From assembly GCA_031271275.1 (NCBI GenBank), contig JAISWA010000027.1, forward strand, positions 1-8,892: 8,892 nucleotides of DNA, in the 5' to 3' direction. Of the stretch, positions 6,040 to 8,892 are shown in pieces. The notes beneath the pieces are model-generated. The model was not told where the DNA came from and ran no database searches. It saw only the letters and a list, made by a program, of their open reading frames with translations. Positions within the stretch are counted from its first letter, which is position 1; each line of letters starts with the position of its first letter. The position numbers were made by a program, and so were the translations under genes. The DNA is from Clostridiales bacterium. GTDB lineage: Bacteria > Bacillota > Clostridia > Lachnospirales > WQUN01.

Positions 6040-6363
6040 ATGAAAACAATGAAGTTAGTGGACCTTGCAAAGACCATCCGCAGTAAAAACGCGGGTACCG
6101 ACCGCATCACCTTTGACATCATATTCCGCGAAAAGGCTGAGTACGATTTGGTCCGCAACAGCGGAGCGCTGACCAAAGGCACCGTAGCCGTGTTGTTTGG
6201 AATACCTGAGGACAGGATTGTTGACTTTGTGGAATTTGACCCCGCCTACGCCATAAAGTTTACCATCAACCGCCTGCGTCCTTCCGGCAGCTACGGCGAG
6301 GGCGACATATTCGGCTGTCAGCAGTACCCTCCTTTGTTGGACGTCGAAATCCCGGTGGAGTAA
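6040..6363 (+). CDS. DUF4387 domain-containing protein, AtuA partner
   Basis: This is a small protein of 107 residues matching the DUF4387 family across its length, with the features LAKTIRSKNAGTDRITFDIIF, a central LTKGTVAVLFGIP and a C-terminal INRLRPSGSYGEGDIFGCQQ followed by YPPLLDVEIP. Proteins of this family typically sit directly after AtuA-like genes or are fused to them, so it is probably a subunit or second domain of the same enzyme. No catalytic chemistry is known to me. The ATG at 6040 follows AGGGTGG by about 8 bp; an in-frame GTG at 6022 overlapping the previous stop is less likely because that ribosome site lies inside it. Translation is probably linked to the preceding gene. 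Confidence 0.85.
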   Translation: MKTMKLVDLAKTIRSKNAGTDRITFDIIFREKAEYDLVRNSGALTKGTVAVLFGIPEDRIVDFVEFDPAYAIKFTINRLRPSGSYGEGDIFGCQQYPPLLDVEIPVE

Positions 6364-6401
6364 GTGAAATAAGGCAACCGTATGACTGGGGAGGGATAAC
6401 C

Positions 6402-7799
6402 GTGTCGCCTATGATTCTTATTATCATAGTGCTGTATTTAGCAGTAACTGTCGCCATCGGGCTGATTGCCAACAAAAACGCGAAGACGGCAAGCTCTTTC
6501 CACGGGGCGGGGCTCGGCGTGCTCATGTGCGTAGCGGCGGGTACCGGGGAGTGGTTGGGCGGTACCTCTACCACCGGCGTGTCGGAGTACGGATATGACT
6601 TTGGCATTTCCGGCTCCTGGTACACCATAGCCAACGGCATAGGAATTATTTTTCTCGCAATTTTTTTCGCAAAACTTTACCGCAGTTTGGAAACCGTAAC
6701 CGTTCCGGGGATTATAGGTCATTTCATCGGGACGAAGGCGCGCATTGTCTCCAGTATTCTTCTTACCTTTGTTATGCTCGCGGTCGGTACGTCCCAAGTG
6801 GTCGCGGCGGGTACGCTCGGGGCGGTTTTCGGCCTGGATTACGTTGCCGCGGTTATCGTGCTTGGGGTCGGTTTTATTATCTATACCTTGGCGGGCGGAA
6901 TGATAGCCGTGGGGTATACCAATATGCTGCATCTGGTTGCTATGTACGGCGGCGTGATTTTAGCCGTTTTACTTGCCGGAAGCGATGTGGGCGGGCTCAC
7001 GGGCATGAGAGAAGCGCTTCCCGAAAGTTACTTCAGCATGACTGCCGTTGGCGTGCCGAGGGTTTCTTCCTGGGTGATCGCGTCTCTGTTGGGCGCCTGC
7101 ACGGCGCAGGCGGGAATTCAGCCGATTCTGGCGGCGAAGGATGTTAACGTGGCAAAGAAAGCGTCCGTCATCACCGCGTTTGTCGTCGCGCCCTTTGGTT
7201 TGCTTACAGCGTTTCTCGGGATGATGGCGAAAATAAAATTCCCCGATCTGGTTAGCGGAAAAGAAGCGCTTCCCGCGTTAATGATGTCGCTGAACCCGGT
7301 GGCGGGGGGCATAGTGCTCGCGTCTATTCTGGCGGCGGTACTCTCTACCATATCGCCTATCATCCTCGCTTCCGGCACCATGCTCACCAAGGATATCTAC
7401 CAACGTCGGCTGCGACCCGACGCCACCGACGCACAGGTGCTTCGCGTGTCCCGTATTACCACGGCGGCGGCGGGCGTTATCTGCATTATTGTCGCCATTT
7501 TGATGTACGACAGTTCCCGCATCCTCGACATCGTCTATTTCGCCTACACTTTGCGCGGGTGCATGTTTGTGGTGCTGCTGCTTGGGATTTATTGGAAGCG
7601 CACCAGTGAGCGGGGAGCGATCTTCGGTATGCTCGTAACCGTGGCGGTCGGGTTCCTCTGGGTTTCCTTTAAAGCCGTCACAGGGACATACCCCATACAT
7701 CCGGGTTTGAACGAGACCTACATATCCGTTATCGCCGCGCTCGTCTCCACCGTTATTTTCAGTTTTATATTCAAAAAACAGGCTCAATCGCAGCATTAA
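6402..7799 (+). CDS. Sodium:solute symporter family (SSS/SLC5) transporter
   Basis: This is a 465-residue polytopic inner-membrane protein, within the usual SSS length, with about 12-13 hydrophobic helices starting at residue 4 (ILIIIVLYLAVTVAIGLIA). The broken first core helix carries FHGAGLGVLMCVAAGTGEWL. The segment AAVLSTISPIILASGTMLTKD, around residues 311-331, matches the SSS helix whose adjacent Ser/Thr (Ser315, Thr316) contribute to the sodium site in known transporters. The GTG start at 6402 follows GGGGAGGG (6388-6395) at 6 bp; an internal ATG at codon 4 lacks such spacing. It lies 38 bp after the DUF4387 gene in the same operon, so it probably imports the compound that the AtuA-like proteins handle. 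Substrates in the family include sugars, proline, pantothenate and carboxylates; none can be chosen from sequence alone. Confidence 0.92.
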   Translation: MSPMILIIIVLYLAVTVAIGLIANKNAKTASSFHGAGLGVLMCVAAGTGEWLGGTSTTGVSEYGYDFGISGSWYTIANGIGIIFLAIFFAKLYRSLETVTVPGIIGHFIGTKARIVSSILLTFVMLAVGTSQVVAAGTLGAVFGLDYVAAVIVLGVGFIIYTLAGGMIAVGYTNMLHLVAMYGGVILAVLLAGSDVGGLTGMREALPESYFSMTAVGVPRVSSWVIASLLGACTAQAGIQPILAAKDVNVAKKASVITAFVVAPFGLLTAFLGMMAKIKFPDLVSGKEALPALMMSLNPVAGGIVLASILAAVLSTISPIILASGTMLTKDIYQRRLRPDATDAQVLRVSRITTAAAGVICIIVAILMYDSSRILDIVYFAYTLRGCMFVVLLLGIYWKRTSERGAIFGMLVTVAVGFLWVSFKAVTGTYPIHPGLNETYISVIAALVSTVIFSFIFKKQAQSQH

Positions 7800-7831
7800 A
7801 AACCAAATACGCGAAAGGAGGATAATGAAAC

Positions 7832-8892
7832 ATGCCAACCGAAATCCTGTATATTTTAGTGTTGCTCGCGACCATCTGTATTGTGTTTATACCGCTTAAA
7901 CGGCCGATATACGAGGCAATGTTCGCCGGTTACGTGGTAATGATTCTGATTACGGGTCAGTGGGCTAATTTCTTCACCTACATCTGGGCGACCACCACCA
8001 ATACGCTTTTTTACGCGATTATCGCTTTCCTCGCCGTTGCGCAAATATTTGGCGGAACGAAGGTTATCGATACCTGTATTGAAGTCATCCTCTCCATCTT
8101 CGGGCGGATACGCGGCGGAGCCGGTTATGTGGCGCTGATTAGCAGCACCTTCATGGGAGCGCTTTCCGGAAGCGGCGCCGGCAATGTGGCGGCAACCGGG
8201 GTGTTTACCATCCCCGCAATGAAGAAATCGGGTTTCCCGGCGCACCTTGCCGCCAATGTGGAATCCGCCTCCAGTACGATGGGTAATATGATTCCGCCCG
8301 CCGGCGTCATCACCGCCGCGTTCGGCTGTGTGGAAGCCCTGTACCCCGGGCAATACACCATGTCCATGTTTTGGATACTGATGTGGGGCATCTCCGTTTG
8401 GTTTATCATTCAGCGGGCCATTACACTGTATTTGTTCTGCCGTTACTATAAGGTGGAACGCATGGCAAAAGAAGACATCCCCAAACTTTCAAACGCGGTC
8501 CGCAACGGTTGGAAGGCGTTATTGCTTCCGTTGGTCATTTTCCTTCCGTTCTTCCTCGACAACCTGTTAAGCCCCACTGTTTTTAAGGCGCAGATTGCCG
8601 GCGGCGCAAGCAGCGTGACGAGCAGCGTGCTGTTGTTTACCCCGGGACTCGCGGCGATATACGCCTGCCTGATTGTGTTTAAGAAGGTGGATGTGCGGCC
8701 TAAAGCCATCGTCGCCATGTTCAGCCAGCAGATTAAATCCATCGTTCCCGTAACCGCCACTATCTTTTTCGCTTATTGTATCTCAAGCCTTTTCGGCACC
8801 ATCAACCTTGGCGAAGCCGTTGGCACTTACATCAGCTCGTTGGGCCTCAACTTAGTCGCTTTGGCCATATTGATTCCTTTGTTCTGCGCTAT
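7832..8892 (+). CDS. TRAP transporter large permease (DctM-like), C-terminus cut by window edge
   Basis: The frame is open from the ATG at 7832 to the right edge (353 codons). It is a hydrophobic membrane protein. The signature GALSGSGAGNVAATG (109-123) with VFTIPAMKKSGFPAHLAANV, and the later SSTMGNMIPPAG (to 158), closely resemble the DctM domain of TRAP transporters of the fused 4TM-12TM type. Those proteins normally begin with a DctQ-like four-helix region of about 150 residues, yet here only about 100 residues and roughly three helices precede the signature. The small subunit may therefore be absent or separate. TRAP systems use a periplasmic or lipoprotein binding protein and a sodium gradient to import organic acids; no binding-protein gene is seen in the window, though it could lie downstream. 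GAAAGGAGG precedes the start by about 10 bp. Another ATG at 7825 is out of frame. Confidence 0.85.
   Translation, partial: MPTEILYILVLLATICIVFIPLKRPIYEAMFAGYVVMILITGQWANFFTYIWATTTNTLFYAIIAFLAVAQIFGGTKVIDTCIEVILSIFGRIRGGAGYVALISSTFMGALSGSGAGNVAATGVFTIPAMKKSGFPAHLAANVESASSTMGNMIPPAGVITAAFGCVEALYPGQYTMSMFWILMWGISVWFIIQRAITLYLFCRYYKVERMAKEDIPKLSNAVRNGWKALLLPLVIFLPFFLDNLLSPTVFKAQIAGGASSVTSSVLLFTPGLAAIYACLIVFKKVDVRPKAIVAMFSQQIKSIVPVTATIFFAYCISSLFGTINLGEAVGTYISSLGLNLVALAILIPLFCA

Noticed and set aside
1..8892. tRNA, rRNA, integrase, transposase or phage genes
   Set aside because: None was recognised on either strand by eye.

Overview
The window reads as a chromosomal segment of a moderately GC-rich anaerobic Firmicute, probably a Clostridia/Oscillospiraceae-type organism. 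This rests on strong AGGAGG-like ribosome binding sites, use of GTG starts, a PadR regulator paired with a DUF1700/DUF4097 protein, a clostridial-looking Fpg/Nei-like protein, and AT-rich intergenic DNA between GC-rich genes. The lineage is an inference; no rRNA or marker gene is present.

Left block (1-1660, minus strand): a PadR-family repressor whose stop codon overlaps (ATGA) the start of a long DUF1700 (HAAS)-DUF4097 protein that runs off the left edge. This is the familiar arrangement of PadR with a cell-envelope or stress-related adhesin-like partner. The PadR reading frame shows recognisable homology upstream of its only usable GTG start, so its true start is unclear. An imperfect inverted repeat upstream may be its operator.

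Spacer (1643-1975): a divergent intergenic region of about 330 bp. It holds a 73-bp REP/MITE-like inverted repeat followed by about 2.8 copies of a 24-bp tandem repeat, plus a weak promoter candidate for the rightward genes.

Middle block (1976-4447, plus strand): purine nucleoside phosphorylase, an Fpg/Nei-like DNA glycosylase family protein that appears to lack both the N-terminal catalytic proline and the zinc-finger arginine, and a GntR/HutC-UTRA regulator. A hairpin at 4480-4510 probably ends this unit.

Right block (4553-8892, plus strand): a consensus promoter (TTGACA, 16 bp, TATAAT) is followed immediately by a perfect 30-bp palindrome made around two adjacent copies of TAACATGTTA, the likely GntR operator. 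It drives an AtuA-like (DUF1446) protein, a DUF4387 protein, a sodium:solute symporter and a TRAP-type (DctM-like) permease that is cut by the right edge. The simplest reading is an inducible uptake and catabolism operon for a small organic acid or acyl compound. The inducer would be sensed by the UTRA domain of the adjacent regulator; the substrate cannot be read from sequence. This operon, with two unrelated transporters and two poorly characterised enzyme-like proteins under a very clean operator, is the best candidate here for an undescribed system.
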